A DNA stretch of 64,000 nt from contig NZ_CP091056.1 in NCBI RefSeq assembly GCF_021535045.1, positions 434,001-498,000 on the forward strand, read 5' to 3'. The notes below the pieces were generated by a model. That model worked only from the letters and a program-made list of their open reading frames with translations, was not told the origin of the DNA and searched no databases. Positions 38,360-46,461 of this stretch are shown here, in pieces. Source of the stretch: Ornithinimicrobium sp. INDO-MA30-4 (GTDB lineage Bacteria; Actinomycetota; Actinomycetes; Actinomycetales; Dermatophilaceae). A program made the position numbers and the translations under genes. Each line of letters starts with the position of its first letter. The first letter of the stretch is position 1.

Positions 38360-39205
38360 TCAGCCGCAGTCAACGCCCATTTCCTGGGGCGGGTTCAGGT
38401 CAGCGTTGGGGCTGTAGTCCGAACCGAAGTTGTCTTCAATGATCTGGTCCATCGTGCCGTCCTCCCAGAAGCCGGCGACGATTTCATTGATCTCTTCGCA
38501 CTGCTCGGATTCCTTGGGTAGGCCAACTCCGTAGCGCTCTTCGCTGAAGGGCACGCCGACAACCGTGAGCTGACCCGCGTACTGCTCTTGGGCGGCGTAG
38601 CCAGCCAAGATCGTGTCGTCAGTGGTCAGTGCGTCAATGGTGCCGTTGGCCAACTGCGAGACACACTCGGAGTAGGTGCCGTATTCCTGCAGCTGAACGC
38701 CGGGTACTGCGTCGCTCACGTTGTTAGCCGAGGTAGAGCCGGTGACTGAGCAGAGCAACTTGCCATCCAGGTCGTCGAGGCTGGCAATGTCGCTGTCAGC
38801 GGAGACGAGGAGGTCCTGGCCAGCAACGAAGTAAGGACCAGCGAACTGGACCTTTTCCTTGCGCTCGTTGGTGATCGAGTAGGTGGCGAAGATCATGTCG
38901 ACCTGGCCGGTCTCCAAGAGGGTCTCGCGCTGTGCGGAAGGCGACTCCTTCCAGGTGATCTGGTCTTCGGTGTAGCCAAGCTCGGCCGCAACGGCGATGG
39001 CGGTGTCGACATCCATACCGGAGTAGTTGTCGCCGTCCTTCAAGCCAAGACCAGGCTGGTCGAACTTGATGCCGACGGTGATGCCGTCGCCGGAGGCTTC
39101 GCTGGAGCCGGCGTCATCCGAGCCGCCATCGTCAGAACCGCACGCAGCCAGGGCGAGGGACGAGGCAGCAAGGACGCCAGCGAGACGGAATGTTGCACGC
39201 TTCAT
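38360..39205 (-). CDS. gluB: Glutamate-binding lipoprotein GluB
   Basis: This is the extracytoplasmic substrate receptor. The signal peptide MKRATFRLAGVLAASSLALA ends in lipobox LAAC, then an acidic Ser/Gly linker. The periplasmic-binding-fold signature YSGMDVDTAIAVAAELGYTE and VDMIFATYSITNERKEKVQF match GluB/GlnH proteins. The intact gene encodes 281 aa. It is separated from gluC by a hairpin and follows gluA by 12 bases. Confidence 0.93.
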   Translation of the reverse strand: MKRATFRLAGVLAASSLALAACGSDDGGSDDAGSSEASGDGITVGIKFDQPGLGLKDGDNYSGMDVDTAIAVAAELGYTEDQITWKESPSAQRETLLETGQVDMIFATYSITNERKEKVQFAGPYFVAGQDLLVSADSDIASLDDLDGKLLCSVTGSTSANNVSDAVPGVQLQEYGTYSECVSQLANGTIDALTTDDTILAGYAAQEQYAGQLTVVGVPFSEERYGVGLPKESEQCEEINEIVAGFWEDGTMDQIIEDNFGSDYSPNADLNPPQEMGVDCG

Positions 39206-39217
39206 AGGGGGTCTCCT

Positions 39218-39976
39218 TCAGTGGGTGATGATCTTGCCAAGGAAGTCCTTGGCACGGTCGGACTGCGGGTTGTTAAAGAACTCTTCAGGGATGTTCTGCT
39301 CGAGGATCTGGCCGTCGGCCATAAAGACGACACGGTCTGCGGCACGGCGCGCAAAGCCCATTTCGTGGGTGACCACGATCATCGTCATACCGCTCTTGGC
39401 CAAGGAGGTCATCACTTCGAGGACCTCGTTGATCATTTCGGGGTCAAGTGCCGAGGTCGGCTCGTCAAAGAGCATGACCTTGGGGTTCATGGCCAGAGAA
39501 CGAGCGATAGCGACACGCTGTTGCTGACCGCCAGAAAGTTGCGCTGGATACTTCTTGGCCTGGTGGGCCACGCCGACCCGGTCAAGCAGTTCCATTCCGG
39601 TCTTGTCGGCTTCAGCCTTCTTGATCCCACGCACCTTGATGGGGCCCAGTGTCACGTTTTCCAGGATCGTCTTGTGTGAGAACAAGTTGAACGACTGGAA
39701 CACCATGCCCACGTCGGCGCGCAGGCGAGCCAACTCCTTACCTTCTTGGGGAAGTTGCTCGCCACCAATCGTGATCGACCCAGATTCGTAGGTCTCTAGG
39801 CGGTTGATGGTCCGGCAGAGGGTCGACTTGCCCGAGCCGGAAGGCCCGATGACAACGACGACCTCCTTTTCGGCAATCGAAAGGTTGATGTCCTGCAACA
39901 CGTGCAGGTCACCGAAGTGCTTGTTGACGTTCTCCATCACCACGAGTGGCTGGGACGCTGCTGCGGAAGAGGTCAT
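39218..39976 (-). CDS. gluA: Glutamate ABC transporter ATP-binding protein GluA
   Basis: This is the ATPase driving the glutamate importer. Start ATG 39976. Walker [22 protein letters not shown]-loop [13 protein letters not shown], signature [17 protein letters not shown], Walker [16 protein letters not shown] and the [10 protein letters not shown] switch are all intact. Length 252 aa. It is first in the operon; the 150 bases upstream, shared with the divergent tRNA, must hold the promoter. Confidence 0.95.
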   Translation of the reverse strand: MTSSAAASQPLVVMENVNKHFGDLHVLQDINLSIAEKEVVVVIGPSGSGKSTLCRTINRLETYESGSITIGGEQLPQEGKELARLRADVGMVFQSFNLFSHKTILENVTLGPIKVRGIKKAEADKTGMELLDRVGVAHQAKKYPAQLSGGQQQRVAIARSLAMNPKVMLFDEPTSALDPEMINEVLEVMTSLAKSGMTMIVVTHEMGFARRAADRVVFMADGQILEQNIPEEFFNNPQSDRAKDFLGKIITH

Positions 39977-40126
39977 ATTTCTGGAACGTACACAGTTGCA
40001 TACGTTTTTGGTGCATGTTCGGCAATCCCGATACCAAATTGTGTCCTGCGAGATTCCGACAGACCATTACGCCATGTTTGGTGGAGCCAAAGGCGCTCAG
40101 ACCGCTATGGGTAAGGCAGAATGTGT

Positions 40127-40154
40127 GAGGCGCTGACAGACTTGCCAGCGCCTC
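40127..40154 (+). repeat. Perfect 9-bp hairpin abutting the tRNA
   Basis: gaggcgctg (40127-40135) and cagcgcctc (40146-40154) form a stem with a 10-base loop that ends at the base before the tRNA. It could influence 5' processing of the tRNA or terminate upstream readthrough. Confidence 0.65.
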
Positions 40155-40228
40155 GGGCCAGTAGCTCAGCCGGTTAGAGCAGCGGACTCATAATCCGTCG
40201 GTCGTGGGTTCAAGCCCCACCTGGCCCA
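40155..40228 (+). tRNA. tRNA with CAT anticodon (Ile2 or elongator Met)
   Basis: A complete 74-nt cloverleaf: acceptor gggccag/ctggccc, anticodon arm gcgga-ctcataa-tccgt (anticodon CAT), T-arm gtggg-ttcaagc-cccac. The ttcaagc T-loop and variable region resemble lysidine-modified tRNA-Ile2, but elongator tRNA-Met cannot be excluded by eye. Its 3' half is the integration site of the adjacent element. Confidence 0.93.
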
Positions 40229-40231
40229 CCC
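40193..40231 (+). repeat. Attachment site attL (39-bp repeat inside the tRNA)
   Basis: The 39 bases from 40193 (atccgtcggtcgtgggttca...) are repeated identically at 43811-43849. They cover the tRNA from the anticodon stem to three bases past its end, so integration left a functional tRNA here. Confidence 0.92.
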
Positions 40232-40318
40232 TCTAGGTGTGTTACTTCGCCTGATGCTTGACAGTATTTCGACTGATGGTTGACAGCTACTTCGGTTGTT
40301 TTTTGACACTCCTTTTGT

Positions 40319-41145
40319 ATGAGGGAGATGAGTGTGGCGGAGCAGAGGTATAAAGCGGTGTTGGCGGTCATTGCTGATGGCCGGCCAGTTTCTGAGGTGG
40401 CTCAGGCTTGGGGTGTGTCGAGACAGACGTTGCATGCGTGGTAGTTCGGTATGAAGAGGGCGGGCTGGAAGGCCTGGCTGATCGTTCGCGCCGTCCTGGT
40501 CGGTCTCCGCATCAGATGGATGCAGTTGTTGAAGTCGCAGTGTTGGAAGCGCGGCGGACTCACCCGCGGTGGGGTCCGCGCAGGATCGTGTTCGAGATCA
40601 ACAGAATGGGCTTGGTTGCTTCTGAGTCCGGGGTGTATCGCGCGTTACGCCAGGCTGGGTTGATCGAGCCAGGGCCTCGCTCGCGCAGGGTCCGGGAGTG
40701 GAAACGTTGGGAACGTGGCGAGCCTAACGAGATGTGACAGTTCGACGTAGTTGGTGGTTTCGGGCTCACAGGCGGGTCGATGCTGAAGTGCTTAACCGGG
40801 GTGGATGACCATTCCCGGTTTTGTATCAGTGCCATGCTCATGCGCCGGGAGCGGACGCAGGCAGTGTGTGACGGGCTGGATGCGTCTTTGCGTAAGCACG
40901 GAGCGCCACAACAGATCCTGACCGATAACGGGAAGGTGTTCACGGGCCGGTTCAATCAGCCGCCGGTGGAGGTGTTGTTTGACCGAATTTGCCGGGAGAA
41001 CGGGATCAAGCACTTGTTGACGAAACCTCGATCCCCGACAACGACGGGCAAGATTGAGCGGTTTCACCGTTCGCTGCGTGATGAGTTCCTGACGGGGCGA
41101 ATCTTCCCGAGCATGCGCCAAGCACACGCAGAGTTAGACGCCTGA
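40319..41145 (+). pseudogene. IS481-family transposase remnant
   Basis: From ATG 40319 it reads MREMSVAEQRYKAVLAVIAD with a helix-turn-helix VSEVAQAWGVSRQTLHAW, then a frameshift at the TAG 40442. The next frame gives YEEGGLEGLADRSRRPGRSP. At 40735 a TGA replaces the Trp of the usual PNELWQ motif (PNEM-stop-QFDVVGG, first catalytic Asp). The rest contains TDNGKVFTGRF (second Asp) and TGKIERFHRSLRDEF (Glu). It stops at 41145, short of the normal C-terminus. At least three defects make it inactive. Confidence 0.85.
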
Positions 41146-41420
41146 GGTTACCGGGATCGTCCTCATCAGTCGTTAGGTATAGATACCCCCGCAACAGCGG
41201 TATCAACCACTCACGCGGCGTGAGGTCGCGGCCATCGCGCAACGCACGGACCCAGGCTGGGTTGCGAGGAAAGTCTCCACGGTAGGCGTGGTGTGCGTGT
41301 CCTGGCAGCAAGTCAGTGTTGGGCGTCATCGCGCCGGTGAACATTGCGATATTCATGTCGGCGAGAAAGTATTGCAGCTCTAGATCGGTAACGACCTCTT
41401 GCGCACCGTGGCCCGGCAAA
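41146..41420 (-). pseudogene. Unidentified gene fragment next to the IS
   Basis: The minus strand reads MPGHGAQEVVTDLELQYFLA, then HHAYRGDFPRNPAWVRALRD and WLIPLLRGYLYLTTDEDDPG before running into the IS481 remnant. It has protein-like composition but no family I recognise, and its far end is lost at the IS junction. Probably a gene cut by the IS. Confidence 0.45.
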
Positions 41421-41741
41421 GCAAGGGCCCAGTCCAGAACAAACGACCACTAGGAGGTGCGCTCAGCAAGACAAAGCAGGCAGACTAAACCGCAAGGAGT
41501 GTCAAGGAACACCCGACATAGTCACGTAAAGCATGACCCGAAGCTACACAGGCCCACCTGCTAGATGGCAAGATGACGGACGTTACACGGTTGTGGTTTG
41601 AAAACCCCTCCAGATGCCCTGGAACCAACGTGAAGTCTTCAGCGCCGCCTGTATCGAGAAGGTTGGCGTGGCGCGTTACCCTTGACACAGGTCAGCGCTA
41701 ACCTAGGGCTAGCAACTGGTATCGATTCATGGGGGAGACAC
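41421..41741. other. Non-coding leader of the DUF5343/SEFIR module
   Basis: About 320 bases without a credible gene on either strand. A ttgaca near 41691 followed by AT-containing sequence at the right spacing, and gggggag just before the start at 41742, suggest promoter and ribosome site. I see no structured RNA or repeat. Confidence 0.45.
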
Positions 41742-42447
41742 ATGTCAGAAGCGGACACCGGTACAAAGTCGTACCCTTACATCTCCACAAACGTCTGGGG
41801 CGAGTTGCGTCGGCGCTTCCAGAAAACGCTTCCGACCAAGGTCACGGCGTCGTATCTCATGTCTGTGCTTGGATACAACACCGAAAAGGCCGCAAAAAAC
41901 TTGATCCCTCAACTTCGTACCGTCGGATTGATTGACGCAGAGGGTGTGCCTCAGGACTTGGCCAAAAGATACCGGATGGACGCGGAGTACGTAGACGCGG
42001 TGAAGGAGATCGTTGATTCGGTCTACCCTGCTGAACTGCGTGAACTTTTCCTGGTCCGTCCGAAAATGTGAGTGAAGTTACGAACTGGTTCATGCGGGAG
42101 ACCGGGGAGGTCAGGCATCCTCCGGAACCCAGGCGCGCTTTTATTTGTCTTTGGTGTCCGGTGAACTGCCGTCGGCAGAGCGCAGTAAATCTGCTTCAGA
42201 TAATGGCGGGGGCACTGCGAGCACACAGAAGACGACGAGCACTAAACCTGCCAAGCCCAAGGGCAAGACTGCGAAGGCGGCGGAGCCCGAGGGAGGGCAG
42301 AACGCCGCCACGCTGAGTGGGAAATCGGACCGAAGTCAGCCGAACCTTCACATAGACGTTCAAGTTCACATTTCCGCAGATGCTTCAACTGAGCAGATTG
42401 ACTCAGTTTTCGCGAGTATGGCGAAGCACCTTTATGGCACCGCTTAA
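41742..42447 (+). CDS. DUF5343 protein (two frameshifts)
   Basis: The ATG at 41742 gives MSEADTGTKSYPYISTNVWG, then TKVTASYLMSVLGYNTEKAA and LIPQLRTVGLIDAEGVPQDL, matching DUF5343. Frameshifts near 42060 and 42108 join this to SEVTNWFMRETGEGQASSGT and ARFYLSLVSGELP. A basic Ser/Lys/Ala linker (KPAKPKGKTAKAAEPEG) leads to the C-terminal motif HIDVQVHISADASTEQIDSV, FASMAKHLYG, which I associate with DUF5343 proteins. Corrected length is about 235 aa. It lies 20 bases before the SEFIR gene, so the two likely act together, perhaps as sensor or adaptor (inference). Confidence 0.78.
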
Positions 42448-42467
42448 GGCTGACCCAAGGATTACGC

Positions 42468-43271
42468 GTGCGGCCAAAGCGGCCCAAATCTCCGCACGGA
42501 GCCTGGCGCCAAGCACACACCGATGGTGATACCAAAGAACGACCGACGGCACTGGCCGCGGGAATTAGCGCCCCCACCGCGTTAGTTAGTTGGGCGCATC
42601 GTGGTGAGGGTTGGTCCGATGAAGAGGCCGCTAAGTGGACCCAGGAAGTTGTTGAATTCACGGCAGGACTTCGCGCCAACGGTATAGATGCCGACCTAGA
42701 CCTCTTTCATGCTCACGAGGCTGCAATCGATTGGACACGTTTCGGGCCTGCGGCTGTTGAGCGCGCAGACTATGTAATTGTCGCGATTTCGGAGGCTTGG
42801 GCCCAGCGCTGGTCCGGTGCCAATAGTGCAAATGTTGGCGCGGGGGCGGTAGCCGAAGCAGACGCGCTTAGGGGTCTCTTCCAAGTCGATCAAAATCACT
42901 GGCAGAGAAAAGTCATGCTCGTTGTGTTGCCATCACAGGATGATGCAGCGATTCCCAAGGATTTGATGCGAGCCTCGCGTTTCTGGGTCGACCCGGAGGA
43001 CGCTGACTCTTTCGAGAGCCTTGTTCGTACATTGACCGGCCAACCGCTTTATGACAAGCCCGCGCTTGGCCGTGTACCGGTACTGCCGCCAACAGTCGCG
43101 GCTTCGCTCGGAGTTAGCGACAAGCGGTCGGAGTCAGCGGAATCGGCTGAGTTTGAGGACTACTCGGCGGTCCTTGACGAGGTTAAGCGCTCTTCCACTA
43201 AACCGAAAAGTGCCATTGCGAACGACAGACTCGCACTGCTTATGGGACTGCTCGACGCATTGAGCAATTAG
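42468..43271 (+). CDS. SEFIR (TIR-like) domain protein, candidate defence effector
   Basis: SEFIR domains are TIR relatives used as signalling or NAD-depleting modules in bacterial immunity. GTG 42468 has an AAGGA site 7 bases ahead. The domain spans about residues 35-200: PTALVSWAHRGEGWSDEEAA, LRANGIDADLDLFHAHEAAI, AVERADYVIVAISEAWAQRW, VMLVVLPSQDDAAIPKDLMR, and the typical ending FESLVRTLTGQPLYDKPALG. A C-terminal acidic helix region follows (SAESAEFEDYSAVLDEVKRS) with KSAIANDRLALLMGLLDALS. Intact at 267 aa. The catalytic Glu usual in NADase TIRs is not obvious to me. It converges on the island integrase. Confidence 0.85.
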   Translation: MRPKRPKSPHGAWRQAHTDGDTKERPTALAAGISAPTALVSWAHRGEGWSDEEAAKWTQEVVEFTAGLRANGIDADLDLFHAHEAAIDWTRFGPAAVERADYVIVAISEAWAQRWSGANSANVGAGAVAEADALRGLFQVDQNHWQRKVMLVVLPSQDDAAIPKDLMRASRFWVDPEDADSFESLVRTLTGQPLYDKPALGRVPVLPPTVAASLGVSDKRSESAESAEFEDYSAVLDEVKRSSTKPKSAIANDRLALLMGLLDALSN

Positions 43272-43831
43272 CGAACGGTGTTCGCCACAAACGCCTCGAA
43301 GCGGTCGACGTGGCTCGCGTAGTCGCTGGGGTACATGTGAGCGTAGATAGCGTCCGTGGTTGCGAGACTCGCTTTGCCTAGCCAGCGACTCACTTCGTAC
43401 GGCCGGAAGCCTACGGCAAGCATCAGGCTCGCGTAGGTGTGGCGGAGATCGTGTAAGCGCATCGGCGGTGGATTGGCAATCGCGAGCGCGGGCCGGAGGT
43501 AATCGCGGCGGAAAGACTGCACGTCGAACACTCTCGTGAAGTCCACGGCATGCGTACCGGGCATCCGTCCCGGCCACAGCCGCGCGTCGGGATTCGCGCG
43601 GTTGGGGTGTGCGAAGAGGTACTCGCGCAGCGCTGCTGTGAGGGCACGGTTGACCAGTGGCACGTCGCGCGTTGATCGGCGGGACTTCGGCGTCGACTGG
43701 GCTGCCTGCTCCGCGCCTCTCTTCTGTATATTGGGGCAGGCAAAATGGCAAAGTTGGTGAGAACCGGGCCGAGTTGGTCGCTCCCGGACTCGCCTCCGCA
43801 AAGCCTCCTGATCCGTCGGTCGTGGGTTCAA
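43268..43831 (-). pseudogene. Tyrosine integrase, N-terminally truncated
   Basis: The C-terminal catalytic half is present: STPKSRRSTRDVPLVNRALT, then the box II motif LHDLRHTYASLMLAVGFRPY, SRWLGKASLATTDAIYAHMY with the nucleophilic Tyr, ending AFVANTVR. Upstream of about residue 50 the frame merely reads through the attachment repeat (MNPRPTDQEALRRR). The arm-binding and core-binding domains and the first catalytic Arg are therefore missing. Lying next to the right repeat, it is the relic of the island's own integrase. Confidence 0.85.
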
Positions 43832-43849
43832 GCCCCACCTGGCCCACCC
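43811..43849 (+). repeat. Attachment site attR (39-bp repeat of tRNA 3' end)
   Basis: Identical to 40193-40231. Here the repeat is not preceded by the 5' half of a tRNA, so it is a partial tRNA copy marking the distal end of the island. Confidence 0.92.
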
Positions 43850-43874
43850 GTTGAAAACCGAGAACAGGTGCCCC

Positions 43875-44282
43875 TCAGGGCAACGAAGAAATCAACTCTT
43901 CAATCCGTGCCTTGATGGCATCGCGGATAGGCCGGACCGACTCGATGCCTTGGCCGGCGGGGTCGTCCAACTTCCAGTCTTCGTATCGCTTGCCGGGATA
44001 GAACGGGCAGGCATCCCCACACCCCATGGTGATCACAACATCGCAGGCCTGCACGGCTTCTGGCGTGAGCACTTTGGGCTGCTCCGCAGTGATGTCGATT
44101 CCTTCCTCCGCCATCGCTGCGACAGCTACCGGGTTGATCTTGTCGGCAGGCATGGACCCAGCTGAGCGGACGTGAATGCGGCCATCTCCGAGGTGGCGCA
44201 AGAAGCCTGCTGCCATTTGTGAGCGGCCCGCGTTGTGGATGCACACGAAGAGAACAGAGGGCTTGGGCTGAGCGTCAGTCAT
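43875..44282 (-). CDS. arsC: Arsenate reductase ArsC (LMW-phosphatase type)
   Basis: This enzyme reduces arsenate to arsenite. The intact 135-aa protein has the P-loop VLFVCIHNAGRSQMAAG with nucleophilic Cys, and the conserved CDVVITMGCGDACPFYPGKR segment with the resolving Cys pair. It is the last gene of acr3-arsR-arsC2-arsC and starts 12 bases after its paralogue. Confidence 0.92.
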   Translation of the reverse strand: MTDAQPKPSVLFVCIHNAGRSQMAAGFLRHLGDGRIHVRSAGSMPADKINPVAVAAMAEEGIDITAEQPKVLTPEAVQACDVVITMGCGDACPFYPGKRYEDWKLDDPAGQGIESVRPIRDAIKARIEELISSLP

Positions 44283-44293
44283 GGTGGCTTCTT

Positions 44294-44980
44294 TCAGGAC
44301 GTGGGTTTGAGGGTGTTCAGCAGGTTTTCAACACGGGCTTGAATGTCATCACGGATCGCGATCACTCCGTCGCGGGAAGCAAGGGCAGGGTCACCAACTG
44401 CCCAGTCCTCGTAGCGAACTCCCGGGATGACAGGGCATACGTCGCCGCAGCCCATGGTGATGACGACATCTGATGCACGAATCGCGTCGTCGGTGAGTGG
44501 CTTAGGGAAGGTCTCTTGCCCCTCAACGCCGTCAATCTCGTCAATCAGCTCACGAACGTGCGGATGCAGGTCATCCGCGGGGGATGAGCCAGCAGAGCGT
44601 GCGATGACTGAGCCACCAGAGAGATGGTGGGTGAGCGCGGCCGCCAATTGCGACCGACCAGCATTGGCGACGCAAACAAAGAGGACTTGGGGCCTTGCCG
44701 AGTCTCGATCTTTGGTGATGTCGGCCAACCGTTGCTTCGCGAACCGCTCAGTCAAAGGTATGAGGTGGGTCTTGATCCGAGCCGAGCTCAGCAGCGACGC
44801 GTAAGACTCTCGCACCAACCCGACCACTGTCTCGCGCGGTAGCGACGGATGCGACGATGCCAAATCCTCGCCCAAACGGGAGATCTGCGCGTCAAGATCC
44901 CGATTAGCCGGACCGGCCGGGGCGCTAGACCGCAGTGCCTGGGCAGCAAAGTGCTCAGCAGTAAGGTGACGCCTTCCCGA
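44294..44980 (-). CDS. arsC: Arsenate reductase ArsC paralogue with N-terminal three-helix domain
   Basis: The catalytic half matches the neighbouring ArsC (VLFVCVANAGRSQLAAALTH, then SDVVITMGCGDVCPVIPGVR). The N-terminal about 85 residues (DLDAQISRLGEDLASSHPSL, LVRESYASLLSSARIKTHLI) form the three-helix dimerisation domain often fused to actinobacterial ArsC. No clear start codon is visible; its frame is open back into arsR, so an ArsR-ArsC fusion joined by a 1-nt error near 44985 is possible. The start given is approximate. Confidence 0.82.
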   Translation of the reverse strand, partial: SGRRHLTAEHFAAQALRSSAPAGPANRDLDAQISRLGEDLASSHPSLPRETVVGLVRESYASLLSSARIKTHLIPLTERFAKQRLADITKDRDSARPQVLFVCVANAGRSQLAAALTHHLSGGSVIARSAGSSPADDLHPHVRELIDEIDGVEGQETFPKPLTDDAIRASDVVITMGCGDVCPVIPGVRYEDWAVGDPALASRDGVIAIRDDIQARVENLLNTLKPTS

Positions 44981-45279
44981 TGGCTTGGGTTCACCTGATA
45001 CCAAACCCAAGTGCCACGCCGCTGAGCTGTGAGCACCCCGACGTCCTTCAGCACTTTCAGGTGATGCGAGACGGTCGGCTGCGACACCTCCGCCAACTCT
45101 GCCAGGTCGCACACGCACGACTCGCCACGCGGATCACTGGCAATGGCTGAGAGCATCCGAAGCCGGAACGGGTCAGCCAGTGCCTTCAGCACGCCTGCGA
45201 GTGCGCCAGCTTGCTCCGTCCCCATCGCGTTCGTTGACGTGGGCCCGCAGTCAGCCTCGGTGCTGACCAGGTCGGTCAT
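44975..45279 (-). CDS. arsR: Arsenical resistance repressor ArsR (3' end unresolved)
   Basis: This is an ArsR/SmtB winged-helix repressor released by arsenite. Start ATG 45279 overlaps the acr3 stop (ATGA) and gives MTDLVSTEADCGPTSTNAMG. The fold is clear in LKALADPFRLRMLSAIASDP, SCVCDLAELAEVSQPTVSHH and LKVLKDVGVLTAQRRGTWVW. The ELxxVCDL-like site appears as ESCVCDLAEL with a candidate As(III)-binding Cys pair. The frame then runs without a stop into the arsC coding region, so the true end, or a fusion, is uncertain. Confidence 0.87.
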
Positions 45280-46374
45280 GAGACTTTCCGTTGGCTCGCA
45301 TACGGGTCGGTGTTGAACCAACTCTTGGCTGCCCACAGGAGACATAGACAAGCCCAACAAGGACCGGGACTTCGATGAGTGGCCCGACAACACCAGCCAA
45401 GGCTTGCCCTGAGGTTGCCCCGAAGGTGCCAATGGCGACAGCGATGGCCAACTCGAAGTTGTTGCCGGCCGCGGTGAAGGCCAGTGTCGTTGAGCGGGCG
45501 TACCCAAGGCCCAGGCCTTTGCCCATCAGCAGGCCGGCGAACCACATGACGGTGAAGTAGACGAAGAGCGGGAGGGCAATGCGAGCGACATCAAGCGGGT
45601 TCGAGGTGATGGCTTCACCCTGCAGCGCAAACAGCAAAACGATCGTGAAGAGCAGGCCGTACAGAGCCCAGGGGCCGATGCGGGGTAGGAACTTCTCCTC
45701 GTACCACTCACGTCCGCGCCGCTTTTCACCGATCCACCGTGAGGCAAAGCCGGCGATCAACGGCACACCCAGGAAGATCAGCACGTTGAGGGCGATCTGC
45801 CAGGTCGAAACCTCCAGGCCTTGGGTGTCCAGCCCGAGCCAACCGGGGAGCACAGTCAGATAAAACCAACCAAGCAGCGCAAAGCGAAGACCTGGAAGAC
45901 CGAGTTAATGGCCACCAACACCGCGGTGGCTTCCCGGTCACCACAGGCAAGGTCATTCCAGATCACGACCATGGCGATGCAGCGTGCCAGGCCCACGATG
46001 ATCAGGCCAGTGCGGTATTCAGGCAGGTCAGCCAGAAAGATCCAAGCCAGAGCAAACATCAGCGCTGGGCCAAGAACCCAGTTGAGCACAAGTGAGGAAA
46101 CCAGCAGCCGCTTGTCGCCGGTGACTGCCGCGACCTTGTCATAGCGGACCTTGGCCAGAACCGGATACATCATCACCAAGAGACCAATGGCGATCGGGAT
46201 GGAGATGCCGCCCACCTCCATGCTGGCTAGCAGGTCAGAGATTGCGGGGATGAAGCGGCCGAGCAAGAGCCCGGCGACCATGGCCAAGCCAATCCAGGCT
46301 GGCAGCCACTTATCTAACGCTGACAGTTGCTTCGGGGCAAAGGGCGTGGCCGCAACAGATGCTTGCATTGACAT
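45276..46374 (-). CDS. acr3: Arsenite efflux permease Acr3 (two frameshifts)
   Basis: Acr3 exports arsenite using the proton gradient. Start ATG 46374 gives MSMQASVAATPFAPKQLSAL, and ten hydrophobic helices follow, including MMYPVLAKVRYDKVAAVTGD, ARCIAMVVIWNDLACGDREA (the Cys region essential in Acr3) and FTAAGNNFELAIAVAIGTFG. Frameshifts lie near 45880 and 45340; corrected, the protein ends SWFNTDPYASQRKVS at 45276. About 366 aa. It is first in the operon; the AT-rich 85 bases upstream (46375-46461) face the divergent oxidase and should hold the ArsR operator. Confidence 0.9.
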
Positions 46375-46461
46375 GTATCTATATTGAAGCGAATCGAATT
46401 AGGACGCAAGCGATGCGGTGTCCATAGAACACTCTTTGCGCTGGCGTGCTTGGATCGGGAT

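Larger units (their letters stand above)
40193..43849. mobile_element. tRNA-integrated 3.6-kb genomic island
   Basis: The region between the 39-bp direct repeats holds a dead IS481-type transposase, a gene fragment, a DUF5343/SEFIR pair and, next to the right repeat, a truncated tyrosine integrase. Repeat, tRNA site and adjacent integrase are the classical signs of integrase-mediated insertion. Loss of the integrase N-terminus suggests the island is now fixed. Confidence 0.88.

Noticed and set aside
20791-41145. Stop-codon reassignment (TAG in the GNAT and sigma genes, TGA in the IS481 transposase)
   Set aside because: TAG and TGA both end many intact genes in the window, and the affected sites are few and in dispensable or decayed genes.
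43811-43849. A second complete tRNA gene
   Set aside because: Only the 3' half is present; there is no matching 5' acceptor strand or D-arm upstream, so it is the attR copy.
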